Source: Lachnospiraceae bacterium
GTDB taxonomy: Bacteria; Bacillota; Clostridia; Lachnospirales; Lachnospiraceae
NCBI GenBank assembly: GCA_015057825.1
Contig: SVDN01000012.1
Location: forward strand, 22,074 to 86,073
Direction of reading: 5' to 3'
DNA length: 64,000 bases
Shown here: piece after piece, positions 1 to 8,954 of the stretch
How positions within the stretch are numbered: position 1 is the stretch's first letter
Layout: each line of letters opens with the position of its first letter
Made by a program: the position numbers and the translations under genes
Notes under the pieces: generated by a model
The model's database searches: none
What the model was told of the DNA's origin: nothing
Seen by the model: the letters and a program-made list of their open reading frames with translations, nothing else

Positions 1-504
1 AACTGTTACAAAAAGATTTTTATATTCTTTGTTTTCTTTGAAAATCGATTCCAGCTGCATTTTAAGCTCTTTTGTAAGAAGCGTGCTGGTATTTATTGTG
101 TAATCGGCTTGTTTTGCAAGAAAATCCAGTTCTTTTCTCTCGCGTCTTATTCCCTCTTCAATGTTTCCTTCCGGTGCAAGGGGATGACTTCTTCTGGATT
201 CTTTGTAGCGCTTTATAAGAGTTGCATTGTCTGCCTCAAGGAAGAGTATCTCATAAGAATGGTTCTGTTTATTGAGTTCTTCCAAAACTCCCTGAAGCTC
301 GGAAAGGGCCTGACCACCTCTGATATCGATGCCCAGCGCAATCTGCCTTACATTGTACTGTTCTTCGTTTCTTGATAATTCCGCAAATTTCGTAATTAAG
401 CTGATAGGCAGATTGTCTACGCAAAAATAGCCCATATCTTCGAAAAACTTCAATGTGGTTGTCTTTCCCGCTCCGGATATACCGGTTACAATAATAAATC
501 GCAT
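1..504 (-). CDS. rapZ: RapZ-type nucleotide-binding protein (partial, 3' end outside window)
   Basis: The reverse strand from the ATG at 502-504 reads into a P-loop protein with the Walker A motif GISGAGKT close to the N terminus, followed by the RapZ/YvcJ-type sequence context. About 168 residues are visible and the C-terminal half lies beyond the left edge. Family knowledge: RapZ/YvcJ proteins bind ATP and GTP. The E. coli member guides RNase E to the small RNA GlmZ to control glucosamine-6-phosphate synthase; in Firmicutes the role is less clear. The ATG shares one base with the TAA stop of murB (TAATG), so translation is almost certainly coupled. The order hprK-murB-rapZ is standard in clostridia, where whiA usually follows. 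Confidence 0.93.
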   Translation of the reverse strand, partial: MRFIIVTGISGAGKTTTLKFFEDMGYFCVDNLPISLITKFAELSRNEEQYNVRQIALGIDIRGGQALSELQGVLEELNKQNHSYEILFLEADNATLIKRYKESRRSHPLAPEGNIEEGIRRERKELDFLAKQADYTINTSTLLTKELKMQLESIFKENKEYKNLFVTV

Positions 505-1418
505 TAAATGATCCTCACTTCCGGCTCAAGCCTTACTCCGAATTTTTCAAATACAATATTTTGAACTTCTTCAATAAGCGCAATAATATCGGCCGCTGTG
601 GCATCTCCGGTATTAACCACGAATCCGCAATGTTTTTCGGAAATCATGGCACCACCGTGTCTGTAGCCTCTTAGGCCGCTGTCCATAATGAGTTTGCCCG
701 CAAAATAACCTTCCGGTCTTTTAAATGTACTGCCGGCACTGGGCATATCAAGTGGCTGTTTTTCCTCGCGTCGCGCGGTAAAATCATCTATTTTTGCACG
801 AATCTCATTTGGATCTCCGCTTTTTAAAAGCAAATAAGCTTCCAAAAGCACATATCCTTTCTTTTGAATAGCGCTGCTTCTGTAGCCCATTTCAAGCTCT
901 TCTTTTGTTAAACTTATTATTTTTCCGTTTTGATCTATAACTTTGGCGCCGCAAACGACATCTTTCATTTCTCCGCCGTATGCTCCCGCATTCATAGCCA
1001 TGGCTCCGCCGACGCATCCGGGAATTCCCGATGCAAATTCAAAGCCGCAAAGACCGTCTTTTAACAATGCATCCGACAAGTCTTTAAGAGTCATTCCGGC
1101 AGATACCGTAACTTTTGTTTCTATGCCGTTACTTCCGCTTCTGTAGTATTTTATATTATCTTTAATAAGAATTATTGTTCCGTCAAAGCCTTCATCTCTA
1201 ACCAAAACATTGCTTCCGTTTCCCAAGATGAAGTATTTTTCTTTTGCTTTTGCAAGCACTTTTATCACATATGCCAATTCTTCGGCATTTTTCGGTATAA
1301 CAAAAAATTTTGCGGGGCCTCCTACCTTAAAGCTTGTATGCTTACTCATAGGCTCGTTTTGCAAAACGCTTTCTTCGCCCAGCTTTTCTTTAATAAGATT
1401 TAAATTATCCTCATTCAT
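504..1418 (-). CDS. murB: UDP-N-acetylenolpyruvoylglucosamine reductase (MurB)
   Basis: This is the FAD-dependent reductase that turns UDP-GlcNAc-enolpyruvate into UDP-MurNAc, the second committed cytoplasmic step of peptidoglycan synthesis. At 304 residues it has the usual Firmicutes length. Visible signatures are the FAD-binding stretches GNGSNVLV and GIPGCVGGAMAMNAGAYG and the late PSAGSTFKRP motif, which carries the catalytic serine. The start ATG lies inside the end of hprK (8-base overlap) with AAGGA about 11 bases upstream. The stop overlaps the rapZ start by one base. It is the fourth gene of the ftsH-uvrC-hprK-murB-rapZ operon. All expected motifs are present and nothing looks broken. 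Confidence 0.97.
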   Translation of the reverse strand: MNEDNLNLIKEKLGEESVLQNEPMSKHTSFKVGGPAKFFVIPKNAEELAYVIKVLAKAKEKYFILGNGSNVLVRDEGFDGTIILIKDNIKYYRSGSNGIETKVTVSAGMTLKDLSDALLKDGLCGFEFASGIPGCVGGAMAMNAGAYGGEMKDVVCGAKVIDQNGKIISLTKEELEMGYRSSAIQKKGYVLLEAYLLLKSGDPNEIRAKIDDFTARREEKQPLDMPSAGSTFKRPEGYFAGKLIMDSGLRGYRHGGAMISEKHCGFVVNTGDATAADIIALIEEVQNIVFEKFGVRLEPEVRII

Positions 1419-2403
1419 CTATCTTATTTTCCTTTGTTTTCTTTGCATCAATATTTTCCTGTACTCGACGATAAAATTCGTCGGCAGCCTTATATCCCAT
1501 CTTCTTCTGGCGGTTGTTAACGGCTGCTGCCTCTACTATAATGGCAAGATTTCGTCCCGGACTTACGGGAATGGAATGGCTTGTAATCTTAACTCCCATT
1601 ATATAGTCGTATTCTTCCGAAATACCGATTCTATCATATTCTTTTTCTTTTTGCCACTCTTCTATTCTGATAACCATATCAATGGTCTGACTTTCTTTTA
1701 CACTTTCCACACCGTAAAGGGATTTTACGTCTATTATACCGATTCCTCGAAGCTCGATAAAATGACGTGTTATGGCAGGTGCGCTGCCCATAACGATTTC
1801 ATCTGTTATTTTTTTGATTTCCACAAGGTCGTCGGCTACAAGTCTGTGGCCTCTGCGCACAAGTTCAAGAGCGGTTTCCGATTTACCGATACCACTCTCT
1901 CCGATAATAAGTATTCCTTCGCCGTAAACATCCACCAAAACGCCATGAATGCTTTGAACCGGCGCAACCATACTTGCCACCCAGTTCATTATCTCCGTAA
2001 TGACTTCCGCAGTAGGCTTTTTGCTTGATAAAACCGGTATGGAGTTTTTTGTGGCTTCTTCAAGCAAATCGTCATCAGGCATCAATCCTCTGGCAAAAAC
2101 CAAGCATGGAATATTATATGTAAATAACTTTTTGTAAATTTTGATTCTTTCTTCTCTTGGAAGTGTTTGAAGGTAAATATGCTCCGCATTACCGATAATT
2201 TGGACACGTTTGCTGTCAAAGTAATCAAAAAATCCCGTCATCTGCAAAGCCGGACGGTTGATACTTCTGTATCTTATATATCTGTCTTTTGTTTCTACTT
2301 GGGAATTAAGTTTTACAAAGCCCATTTTGCTTATCAAATCATCAAGAGAAACTTTATTGTCTTTTTCATTATCGGAAAATGAAAGATTCAATGTGTCTTG
2401 CAT
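1411..2403 (-). CDS. hprK: HPr kinase/phosphorylase
   Basis: Bifunctional enzyme that phosphorylates or dephosphorylates Ser46 of HPr and so governs CcpA-dependent carbon catabolite control in Firmicutes. The 330-residue protein has the N-terminal HPrK domain and a C-terminal kinase domain with Walker A GESGIGKS at residues 168-175, then the conserved RGH-RLVADD and EIRGIGI-like stretch (here ELRGIGIID). The start is supported by GGAGG six to eight bases upstream. A TTGAAT-17-TATAAT promoter overlaps the end of uvrC, so hprK-murB-rapZ can probably be transcribed apart from ftsH-uvrC. It overlaps murB by 8 bases. Confidence 0.97.
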   Translation of the reverse strand: MQDTLNLSFSDNEKDNKVSLDDLISKMGFVKLNSQVETKDRYIRYRSINRPALQMTGFFDYFDSKRVQIIGNAEHIYLQTLPREERIKIYKKLFTYNIPCLVFARGLMPDDDLLEEATKNSIPVLSSKKPTAEVITEIMNWVASMVAPVQSIHGVLVDVYGEGILIIGESGIGKSETALELVRRGHRLVADDLVEIKKITDEIVMGSAPAITRHFIELRGIGIIDVKSLYGVESVKESQTIDMVIRIEEWQKEKEYDRIGISEEYDYIMGVKITSHSIPVSPGRNLAIIVEAAAVNNRQKKMGYKAADEFYRRVQENIDAKKTKENKIDE

Positions 2404-2442
2404 ATTCTACCTCCTTTCCGGACTACCGACCGTCACCATGTA

Positions 2443-2471
2443 ATTATACTAGTCTTATCTGCACAATTCAA
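2443..2471 (-). promoter_or_regulatory. Sigma-A type promoter for hprK-murB-rapZ
   Basis: On the minus strand, TTGAAT (2466-2471), a 17-base spacer and TATAAT (2443-2448) precede hprK by about 40 bases. The -35 box overlaps the uvrC stop codon. The spacing and the perfect -10 make this a good candidate internal promoter; activity is inferred. Confidence 0.6.
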
Positions 2472-4303
2472 GACTTGTTATCTTCATGGAAAAAGTCGTA
2501 AATGCTCTTTGCAACTTTCTCGTTCATGGACGGAGCCTTTGTTATTTCTTCGGCCGTGGCCTCTTTTATTGCTTCTATCGTCTTAAAATACTTCATAAGA
2601 GCTCTCCGTCTTGTAGGGCCCACGCCTTCAATATCATCCAAAACGGACTTTAATTGATTTTTACCGTGAATCGCCCTATGGTATTCAATGGCAAAACGGT
2701 GAGTTTCGTCCTGAATGCGGGTAATTAACTTAAAAGCCTCGCTGAAACGGCTTATAGGCACTTCTTTTCCTTCGTAATAAAGGCCTCTGGTATTGTGATT
2801 GTCGTCTTTTACCATGCCGCATACGTCTATATTTAAGCCCAACTCCTCAAATACCTCTTTGGCGACACTGACCTGCCCCTTTCCTCCGTCCATCATAATA
2901 AGGTCCGGAAGCTTGTTAAAGCTGTCATTGGCTTTCTTTGACTCGTGAGTAAATCTGCGTCTTAAAACTTCCGCAAGGCTGGCGTAATCGTTTGGTCCTT
3001 CCACCCATTTTATTTTGAATTTTCTGTAATCGTTCTTTTTTGGTTTTCCCTTTTCATATACAACCATGGAACCTACGGAATCAAAGCCCGCTATATTGGA
3101 TATATCGTAAGACTCTATTCTGTCGGCTTTTTCGATTCCCAGTATTTCCACGATTTCTTTTACCGCGCCGATTGTTTTTTGCTGTTCTTTCTTTATTTTT
3201 TCTTTATCTTTTTCAAGAACCAGCTTTGCGTTTTTTTCGGCCAGCTCTATCATTTTTTCTTTATCACCGCGTTTTGGCACCACTATGGAAACCTTTTGAC
3301 CGAGTCTGTCAGAAAGCCAATTTGCGATCAAATCCATATCCTCTATTTCCGTTTGCAAAAGCAACTGTTTCGGAATAAAAGGGGTGCCCGCATAATATTG
3401 CTTAATAAAGCTTCCTATTATTTCGCTTTCCGTTTCGTCTCCCATAACGTTAATATAAAAGTGGTCTCGTCCCATAAGCTTGCCGTCTCTTATGAAGAAA
3501 ACCTGAACCACCGCATCTTTGTTTTCCTTTGCGCAGGCGATAACATCACGGTTTTCACGCTCTCCGTAAGACATTTTTTGTTTTTGTGCCACAAATTTAA
3601 CACTTGACAGCAAATCCCTGGTTTTTGCTGCTTCCTCAAACTCCAACTCCGCGGATTGGCGCTTCATTGTGCGTTCCAATTCTTTTATTATATCGTCATA
3701 GTAGCCGTTTAAAAACGCTATGATCTTTTCTATTTTTTTATTGTAATCTTCCTCACTTATATAGCCCTGACAAGGAGCATCGCACCTTTTTATATCGTAG
3801 TTTAAACAAGGTCTCTCCTTTTTTAAATCTCTCGGAAATTTCTTGGAACATGTTCTTATCTTAAATATTTTTGTCAAAAGTTCCAATGTATCCTTAACGG
3901 ACTCCACAGATGTATAAGGGCCGAAATACTTTGCCTTGTCTCTTTTCAGCCTTCTGGTTAACAAGACCCTCGGGTATGGCTCATTTACCGTAACCTTAAG
4001 ATAGGGATATGTCTTGTCATCCATAAGCATGGTGTTGTATTTCGGTCTGTGTTCCTTGATTAAATTGCACTCTAAGATAAGGGCCTCCATTTCGGAGTCC
4101 GTTACTATATATTCGAAATAGGCAATATTTTTTATCATTTGCTCTATTTTCGGGCTTCTTTTTCTTGTTTGGAAATACTGTCTGACGCGATTTTTAAGGC
4201 TGATTGCCTTTCCCACATAGATTATTTCATCTGTTTTATCATGCATTAAATAAACACCAGGGGATGCAGGCAGTTTCTTAAGCTCATCTTCTATAACAAA
4301 CAT
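2468..4303 (-). CDS. uvrC: Excinuclease ABC subunit C (UvrC)
   Basis: UvrC is the nuclease of nucleotide excision repair that cuts on both sides of a lesion marked by UvrA and UvrB. The 611-residue protein starts with a GIY-YIG nuclease domain (ASPGVY and YVGKA near residues 15-35), then has a Cys-containing linker ([14 protein letters not shown]), a UVR motif, an RNase H-like nuclease domain ([10 protein letters not shown] and the MDGGKGQ stretch) and a C-terminal helix-hairpin-helix region ([12 protein letters not shown]). I chose the ATG at 4303, which has AAGGGGG eight bases upstream, over an in-frame ATG 36 bases further up. The gap to ftsH is 19 bases, so the two are co-transcribed. Confidence 0.97.
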   Translation of the reverse strand: MFVIEDELKKLPASPGVYLMHDKTDEIIYVGKAISLKNRVRQYFQTRKRSPKIEQMIKNIAYFEYIVTDSEMEALILECNLIKEHRPKYNTMLMDDKTYPYLKVTVNEPYPRVLLTRRLKRDKAKYFGPYTSVESVKDTLELLTKIFKIRTCSKKFPRDLKKERPCLNYDIKRCDAPCQGYISEEDYNKKIEKIIAFLNGYYDDIIKELERTMKRQSAELEFEEAAKTRDLLSSVKFVAQKQKMSYGERENRDVIACAKENKDAVVQVFFIRDGKLMGRDHFYINVMGDETESEIIGSFIKQYYAGTPFIPKQLLLQTEIEDMDLIANWLSDRLGQKVSIVVPKRGDKEKMIELAEKNAKLVLEKDKEKIKKEQQKTIGAVKEIVEILGIEKADRIESYDISNIAGFDSVGSMVVYEKGKPKKNDYRKFKIKWVEGPNDYASLAEVLRRRFTHESKKANDSFNKLPDLIMMDGGKGQVSVAKEVFEELGLNIDVCGMVKDDNHNTRGLYYEGKEVPISRFSEAFKLITRIQDETHRFAIEYHRAIHGKNQLKSVLDDIEGVGPTRRRALMKYFKTIEAIKEATAEEITKAPSMNEKVAKSIYDFFHEDNKS

Positions 4304-4322
4304 GTCCTCATCCCCCTTATGT

Positions 4323-6425
4323 TTATATTTCGGCATCAAAATTTGTGCCTGTTGTCACATTTTCTTCCGATGCTTCGTTTTTTTCTTCCGGTTCTTCCGA
4401 TTCCTCCGGTTCTATTCCTTTAACTTTGTTAAAGATTTTCATGAATTCCTTACCTGTGATTGTTTCTTTTTCAAGAAGGAATCCCGCTATTTCGTCAAGT
4501 GCCTCGCGGTTTTCACGCATAAGTTTTTTTGCTTCCTCGTAACACTCTGCCAAAAATACTCTGATTTCCTCATCAACTTCAGCAAGAGTTTTGTCCGAGC
4601 AATTGTAACGTGCGCCGCCGTCCAAGTATTCGTTTTCGGTTTGAGCAAGACTCATAAGACCGAATTTCTTTGACATACCAAGCTGTGAAATCATGCTTCT
4701 TGCAAGCTGTGTGGCTCTTTCCATATCATTTGCCGCACCACCGGTAAATGTACCGAATACAACTTCTTCTGCGGCGCGTCCGCCAAAGAATGTAACGATT
4801 CTTGTACGAAGCTCTTCATATGTATGAAGATAACGTTCTTCTTCCGGCACCTGCATGGTGTAACCCAATGCTCCCATGGTACGAGGTACGATTGTGATTT
4901 TCTGCACCGGCTCGGCATTTTTATCAAGAGCCGAAACAAGGGCATGTCCCACTTCGTGATATGCAACCATTTTCTTTTCTTTTTCGTTTAAGACTCTGTC
5001 TTTCTTTTCCTTACCGGCTATTACTATTTCAACCGCTTCGAAAAGGTCTTTTTGGCTGATTGCACGTCTGTTTGCTTTAACCGCAATAATTGCGGCTTCG
5101 TTTATCATATTGGCAAGATCCGCACCAACCGCACCGCTGGTTGCAAGGGCGATTTCGTGCAAATCCACCGTCTCATCCATCATTACGTTACGCGAATGAA
5201 CTTTAAGTACTTCTTCACGTCCTTTTAAATCAGGCTTATCTACTATAATTCTTCTGTCAAAACGTCCCGGTCTGAGTAAAGCTTTGTCAAGAACTTCCGG
5301 TCTGTTGGTTGCTGCCAAGATAAATATTGCTTTGGAAGAATCAAATCCGTCCATTTCCGAAAGCAACTGGTTTAAGGTCTGCTCTCTTTCGTCGTTTCCG
5401 CTGTATTTGGAATCACGGCTTTTACCTATGGCATCAATTTCATCTATAAAGATTATACAAGGAGCAAGCTGCGCCGCCTGTTTGAAAAGCTCACGCACAC
5501 GCTTTGCGCCCACACCTACAAACATTTCTACAAAGTCCGAACCGGAAATGGAAATGAAAGGTACTTTTCCTTCACCGGCTACCGCTCTGGCAAGAAGGGT
5601 TTTACCTGTACCCGGAGGTCCTACAAGAAGGGCACCCTTAGGAAGTTTTGCACCGATTGCGGAATATCTTCCCGGATTGTGGAGGAAATCAACGATTTCC
5701 ACAAGACTTTCTTTTGCTTCATCCTGGCCCGCCACATCGTGGAAATTAACACCCGTTTGCTTTTGGACGTAGACCTTCGCATTGCTTTTGGTCATGCCCA
5801 TAATACCGCCGCCCGCACCACCGCCGGCTCTTCTCATGATGAAGAAGAAAATCAGGTAGATGATAACGATAGGCAAAATGTATCCCACCAAAATGGTTGT
5901 AAACATGGACTGATTCTGGGCTTTTTCGCCCGACCAGTCTATATCCACGTCGTTTGCGTTCATTTCGCGAAGCTCTTTCATAAGATCATCGTCGTTTAAC
6001 CACGTCGTCCAATAAGTGACATTTATTAAAGAATCTTCCGACTCCTTCGGTGTGATTTGAATTGTTCCCGCCTGGGTAAATACAAGGGACTCTATTTTGC
6101 CCTCTTCCAACATGTCAAGGAACTCGTTGTATGTAATCTCCTGGTTGGTTACGCTTGAATAAGCTCTGGAAATCGTATTCAGGAAAAACACAGCCATAAC
6201 ACCGATAAAAATAACCATCAAAATAAGGCTGATATTAATCGGCGGACGCTTACCTCCGCCACCGCCGTTATTTGGGCCTCCGTTATTGTATCCGTTATAA
6301 CGTTTATATCCATCGGGTCCGTCGGCATTGTTCATGCCTTGGCCGTTGTCATCGCTATATTGACCGCCCTTATAGCCGTCATCATTGTATTCGCCGTTTT
6401 TTTGCGGCTCGTTTTCGTCGTACAT
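4323..6425 (-). CDS. ftsH: ATP-dependent zinc metalloprotease FtsH with Gly/Asn/Tyr-rich N-terminal extension
   Basis: Membrane-anchored AAA+ protease that degrades misassembled membrane proteins and short-lived regulators. Of 700 residues, the first ~60 are an unusual low-complexity segment rich in Gly, Asn, Asp and Tyr, ending in a run of glycines. Then come TM1 (~64-85), an extracytoplasmic domain, TM2 (~178-197), Walker A GPPGTGKT (~269-276), Walker B FIDEID, the SRH region and the zinc site HEVGH (~490-494). The start at 6425 has AGAGG five bases upstream; the ATG at 6440 precedes that site and has none. It is the first gene of the operon, downstream of a strong promoter and a 12-base palindrome. 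Most Firmicutes FtsH begin almost directly at TM1, so the extension is notable. Confidence 0.96.
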   Translation of the reverse strand: MYDENEPQKNGEYNDDGYKGGQYSDDNGQGMNNADGPDGYKRYNGYNNGGPNNGGGGGKRPPINISLILMVIFIGVMAVFFLNTISRAYSSVTNQEITYNEFLDMLEEGKIESLVFTQAGTIQITPKESEDSLINVTYWTTWLNDDDLMKELREMNANDVDIDWSGEKAQNQSMFTTILVGYILPIVIIYLIFFFIMRRAGGGAGGGIMGMTKSNAKVYVQKQTGVNFHDVAGQDEAKESLVEIVDFLHNPGRYSAIGAKLPKGALLVGPPGTGKTLLARAVAGEGKVPFISISGSDFVEMFVGVGAKRVRELFKQAAQLAPCIIFIDEIDAIGKSRDSKYSGNDEREQTLNQLLSEMDGFDSSKAIFILAATNRPEVLDKALLRPGRFDRRIIVDKPDLKGREEVLKVHSRNVMMDETVDLHEIALATSGAVGADLANMINEAAIIAVKANRRAISQKDLFEAVEIVIAGKEKKDRVLNEKEKKMVAYHEVGHALVSALDKNAEPVQKITIVPRTMGALGYTMQVPEEERYLHTYEELRTRIVTFFGGRAAEEVVFGTFTGGAANDMERATQLARSMISQLGMSKKFGLMSLAQTENEYLDGGARYNCSDKTLAEVDEEIRVFLAECYEEAKKLMRENREALDEIAGFLLEKETITGKEFMKIFNKVKGIEPEESEEPEEKNEASEENVTTGTNFDAEI

Positions 6426-6440
6426 AAAAACCTCTTTCAT

Positions 6441-6452
6441 GCGTTTAAACGC
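6441..6452. repeat. 12-bp perfect palindrome in ftsH 5' leader
   Basis: GCGTTTAAACGC is perfectly self-complementary and lies between the ftsH -10 box and the ribosome site. A second AGCGTT lies inside the promoter spacer. It could be an operator or a small RNA stem; this is inference. Confidence 0.4.
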
Positions 6453-6464
6453 TCAATATAAATC

Positions 6465-6493
6465 ATTATAAATTTAGAACGCTTATAAATCAA
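6465..6493 (-). promoter_or_regulatory. Sigma-A promoter for the ftsH operon
   Basis: Minus-strand TTGATT (6488-6493), 17-base spacer, TATAAT (6465-6470). The predicted transcript starts about 30 bases before the ftsH ATG. Strong match to the vegetative consensus. Confidence 0.7.
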
Positions 6494-6630
6494 GAATTCC
6501 GCTTCAATTTTCAAATATTATTCATATTTTATTTTCATGCTTTTCAAAAATCTATTAAAATTTCACTTTTTTCTAAAAAAAGTTCATTTAAACCCCATTT
6601 GCCCTATGAGAAGATTTTTTTATCGAATAC

Positions 6631-6674
6631 GGCACGCAAGGCTGTATTGGGGTGCCGGTGGTGTGAGTGCCGGC
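6631..6674 (+). other. Possible structured leader with competing hairpins
   Basis: Upstream of the beta-helix lipoprotein, GGCAC (6631-6635) can pair with GTGCC at 6652-6656 or with a second copy at 6667-6671. GCCGG (6654-6658) can instead pair with CCGGC (6670-6674). GTGCCGG is a 7-base direct repeat. The stems are mutually exclusive, as in attenuators or riboswitches. I could not match it to a known riboswitch class. No poly-T follows, only an A-rich stretch before the AAGGA ribosome site near 6702. Function is inference. Confidence 0.3.
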
Positions 6675-6718
6675 AAAAAACACAAAGCGATAGCTTGGGG
6701 AAAGGATGATTAATTTTT

Positions 6719-8872
6719 ATGAAGATGAGAAAACTCTATGCTTCCGGACTTGCCCTTGTCATGACCCTGACCATGGCAGCATGCGGAGGCAACGCGGGCT
6801 CTGATACTTCTGCGGATTATTCCGAAGAAGTTGCCCCAAATTATTTGGGAACTTTTATTCCTACATTTTCAAGCAGATCCGGCGATTCTTATACAGTCGG
6901 ACTTTACGTACAAGGTAACGATGTAATCGGCGATTACTCTTACCTTACTGACTTTGCAGACGATGGCGATTCATCGGTAGATGTTAAAGATTTACAGATT
7001 GACGCCGAAGGCAGCGGATTTACCGCTATAGCCGTTCAAGGAACCGAAGAAACCGGTGCATCCAATGTAAACATCTCTAATGTTGAATTGAATATTTCAG
7101 ACGATTCGGACGGTTCCAATGCCTGCGATTTTACCGGGTTGGGAACCGGAATTGTTGCATCGGGTGCTACGGAAAATGCACACATCTCATTAAACATCGA
7201 CAACACAACAATCAATGCGGACGGCTTTGGTCGCGATGGTATCATCGTTGATGATTATGCGGATGCAATTATTACAAACTCAACATTTACATCACTTGGC
7301 GGCAATACGCTTCCTAATGCGGGAGAAGTATACGACGGATACCTTAATACCGCAAAACAGGCATTTATGCTCGCTCCACCTTGGATTTTAGGTATTACCG
7401 GCGGTTCACGCGTTGCCAATGTACTTGGTGATTACAGCTCACTTACGGTTGTTGATTCAACAATGAAAGCAGGCGCATGGGCAGTTCTTTCAACAGATGA
7501 CTGTACAGAACCTGTGGTTAACAGCGTAAATTCAGAACTCATTGTTGCAAAAGCTGATGAAGAAGGCGGTATCAACGGCGGTGCCGATCTCTTTGGTTAC
7601 GACTACAACTATGGTAGCGGTTACGGCACATATGCAATCGGTGATGCAATCGAAAACTTCTACGGCACAACATTCACAGGTGTAACATACGCTACAATCC
7701 TTACAGGCGGTAAGCTTTACTTTGGTGCAAGCTATGCCGGACTTGAGCTTAAAAACGGTACGGGTGATGTTATCTACACATACGATGGTGAAGCCAAAGA
7801 CACTGAAGTAAACGGTGTTTGGGGCATCATGGATCATCAGGGCGGTACAGCAACTCTTGACAAAGGCTCGGTTTGGAACACGGAAGAAGCAGTTCTTTTA
7901 AAGAAAGGCACCAACGAAACAACATTCAACGTTACAGGTGCCGAACTTAATTCCAAGAGCGGAATTATCTTCCAGGCAATGGATGATGATGACGGATACG
8001 GTGCTACACCATTCTCATCAACAGCTCTTTGCTTAAACGGCGAAGAATGGGGCATGCCTACATTCTCAAGCGGATGGCGTGAACAAGCTTCATCAGCGGG
8101 TCTTCCGAGCGCAGTAGGTTCAAGAGCAAACGGCGGTGCCGTTGTAACAACGCTCAACCTCACATCATCGGAATACACAGGTGATGTATTTAACGGCTAT
8201 GGCTCGGGTGAAGGAAAAGACGCTTCGGGTATCGCCGTAAACCTTGATGGAACAACACTTAACGGTGCTATTTCTTCAACAGATACAATCCACGGTATGC
8301 CTTACTCGGAAGAAGCAGTTGCTTATCTTGATTCACTTGCCAAAGAATACGGCACAGGTATCAACCCACAGGGTGATGAAACATATACCGTTAAATACGC
8401 TCTTCTTGATAAAGACGGCAAAGTAACGGAAGATAAATCACAGGCTGCTTACATTCAGTTCCTTGAATTCACAATGAACGAAGTTTACATGATCGGACAG
8501 GTTATCAACTTCCAAGCAGCAGGTGCCACAACAGAAGTTAACCTTACAAACGGCGCTAACTGGAATGTAACAAAAGATTCTTATCTTACATACCTTAATG
8601 TTGCCGAAGGATGCACTGTTACAATCGCTGACGGTGTAACTCTTTACATCGACGGACAGGCTTATACAGGCACAATCGCAGCAGGTACATACGGTACACA
8701 GTATGTTGCAGGCGATGATGCGGGCGCAGGCGATATGATGCCGGGTGGTCCGGGCGGTCCGGACGGAATGCCTGGTGGTCCGGGAGGTGATGCAGCTACT
8801 GATGATACAGAAACCGCAGAACCTGTACTTAACACAGCCAACAAGGTAATGCTTACAGTTAAGAAATTATAA
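6719..8872 (+). CDS. Large secreted beta-helix lipoprotein, function unknown
   Basis: A 717-residue protein with a lipoprotein signal peptide (lipobox MAAC, Cys22), then a short Ser/Asp-rich linker and a long run of short beta-strand/turn repeats (many N-x-T/S and V-x-I patterns, Gly-rich turns) typical of a right-handed parallel beta-helix. A Gly/Pro/Met/Asp-rich segment (~680-700) precedes the C terminus. Residues ~120-310 align by eye with the 469-residue protein at 18160-19569 (LAPP near 218, WAVLST near 254, GYGTY near 300), so the two are paralogues. Codon use is very even (AAC, TAC, ACA, GGT, CTT), suggesting high expression. It has its own terminator and no co-oriented partner. Beta-helix proteins often bind or cleave polysaccharides, but I see no catalytic signature and assign no activity. 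Confidence 0.85.
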   Translation: MKMRKLYASGLALVMTLTMAACGGNAGSDTSADYSEEVAPNYLGTFIPTFSSRSGDSYTVGLYVQGNDVIGDYSYLTDFADDGDSSVDVKDLQIDAEGSGFTAIAVQGTEETGASNVNISNVELNISDDSDGSNACDFTGLGTGIVASGATENAHISLNIDNTTINADGFGRDGIIVDDYADAIITNSTFTSLGGNTLPNAGEVYDGYLNTAKQAFMLAPPWILGITGGSRVANVLGDYSSLTVVDSTMKAGAWAVLSTDDCTEPVVNSVNSELIVAKADEEGGINGGADLFGYDYNYGSGYGTYAIGDAIENFYGTTFTGVTYATILTGGKLYFGASYAGLELKNGTGDVIYTYDGEAKDTEVNGVWGIMDHQGGTATLDKGSVWNTEEAVLLKKGTNETTFNVTGAELNSKSGIIFQAMDDDDGYGATPFSSTALCLNGEEWGMPTFSSGWREQASSAGLPSAVGSRANGGAVVTTLNLTSSEYTGDVFNGYGSGEGKDASGIAVNLDGTTLNGAISSTDTIHGMPYSEEAVAYLDSLAKEYGTGINPQGDETYTVKYALLDKDGKVTEDKSQAAYIQFLEFTMNEVYMIGQVINFQAAGATTEVNLTNGANWNVTKDSYLTYLNVAEGCTVTIADGVTLYIDGQAYTGTIAAGTYGTQYVAGDDAGAGDMMPGGPGGPDGMPGGPGGDAATDDTETAEPVLNTANKVMLTVKKL

Positions 8873-8897
8873 CCCCTCCATTTTTATAAAGTATGCT

Positions 8898-8949
8898 AAA
8901 AGGCTGTCGCTATGGATGATTAAATCATCTAAGCGACAGCCCTTTTCTT
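8898..8949. terminator. Bidirectional intrinsic terminator
   Basis: AAAAGGCTGTCGCT pairs with AGCGACAGCC followed by TTTTC, and the loop holds an extra GATGAT/ATCATC stem. It is A-rich on the left and T-rich on the right, and it lies between two convergent genes, so it can serve both. Confidence 0.85.
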
Positions 8950-8954
8950 TTAGA

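Noticed and set aside
1210..2028. A 272-codon plus-strand open frame opposite murB and hprK
   Set aside because: It is antisense to two well-supported genes, has no ribosome site and its translation is the Phe/Ser/Leu-rich shadow typical of this base composition.
6601..6718. c-di-GMP-I (GEMM) riboswitch suggested by CACGCAAGGC
   Set aside because: The GAAA tetraloop stem, the second CGCAAAGCC segment and the closing GGUUACC are all missing, so only an unclassified leader is reported.
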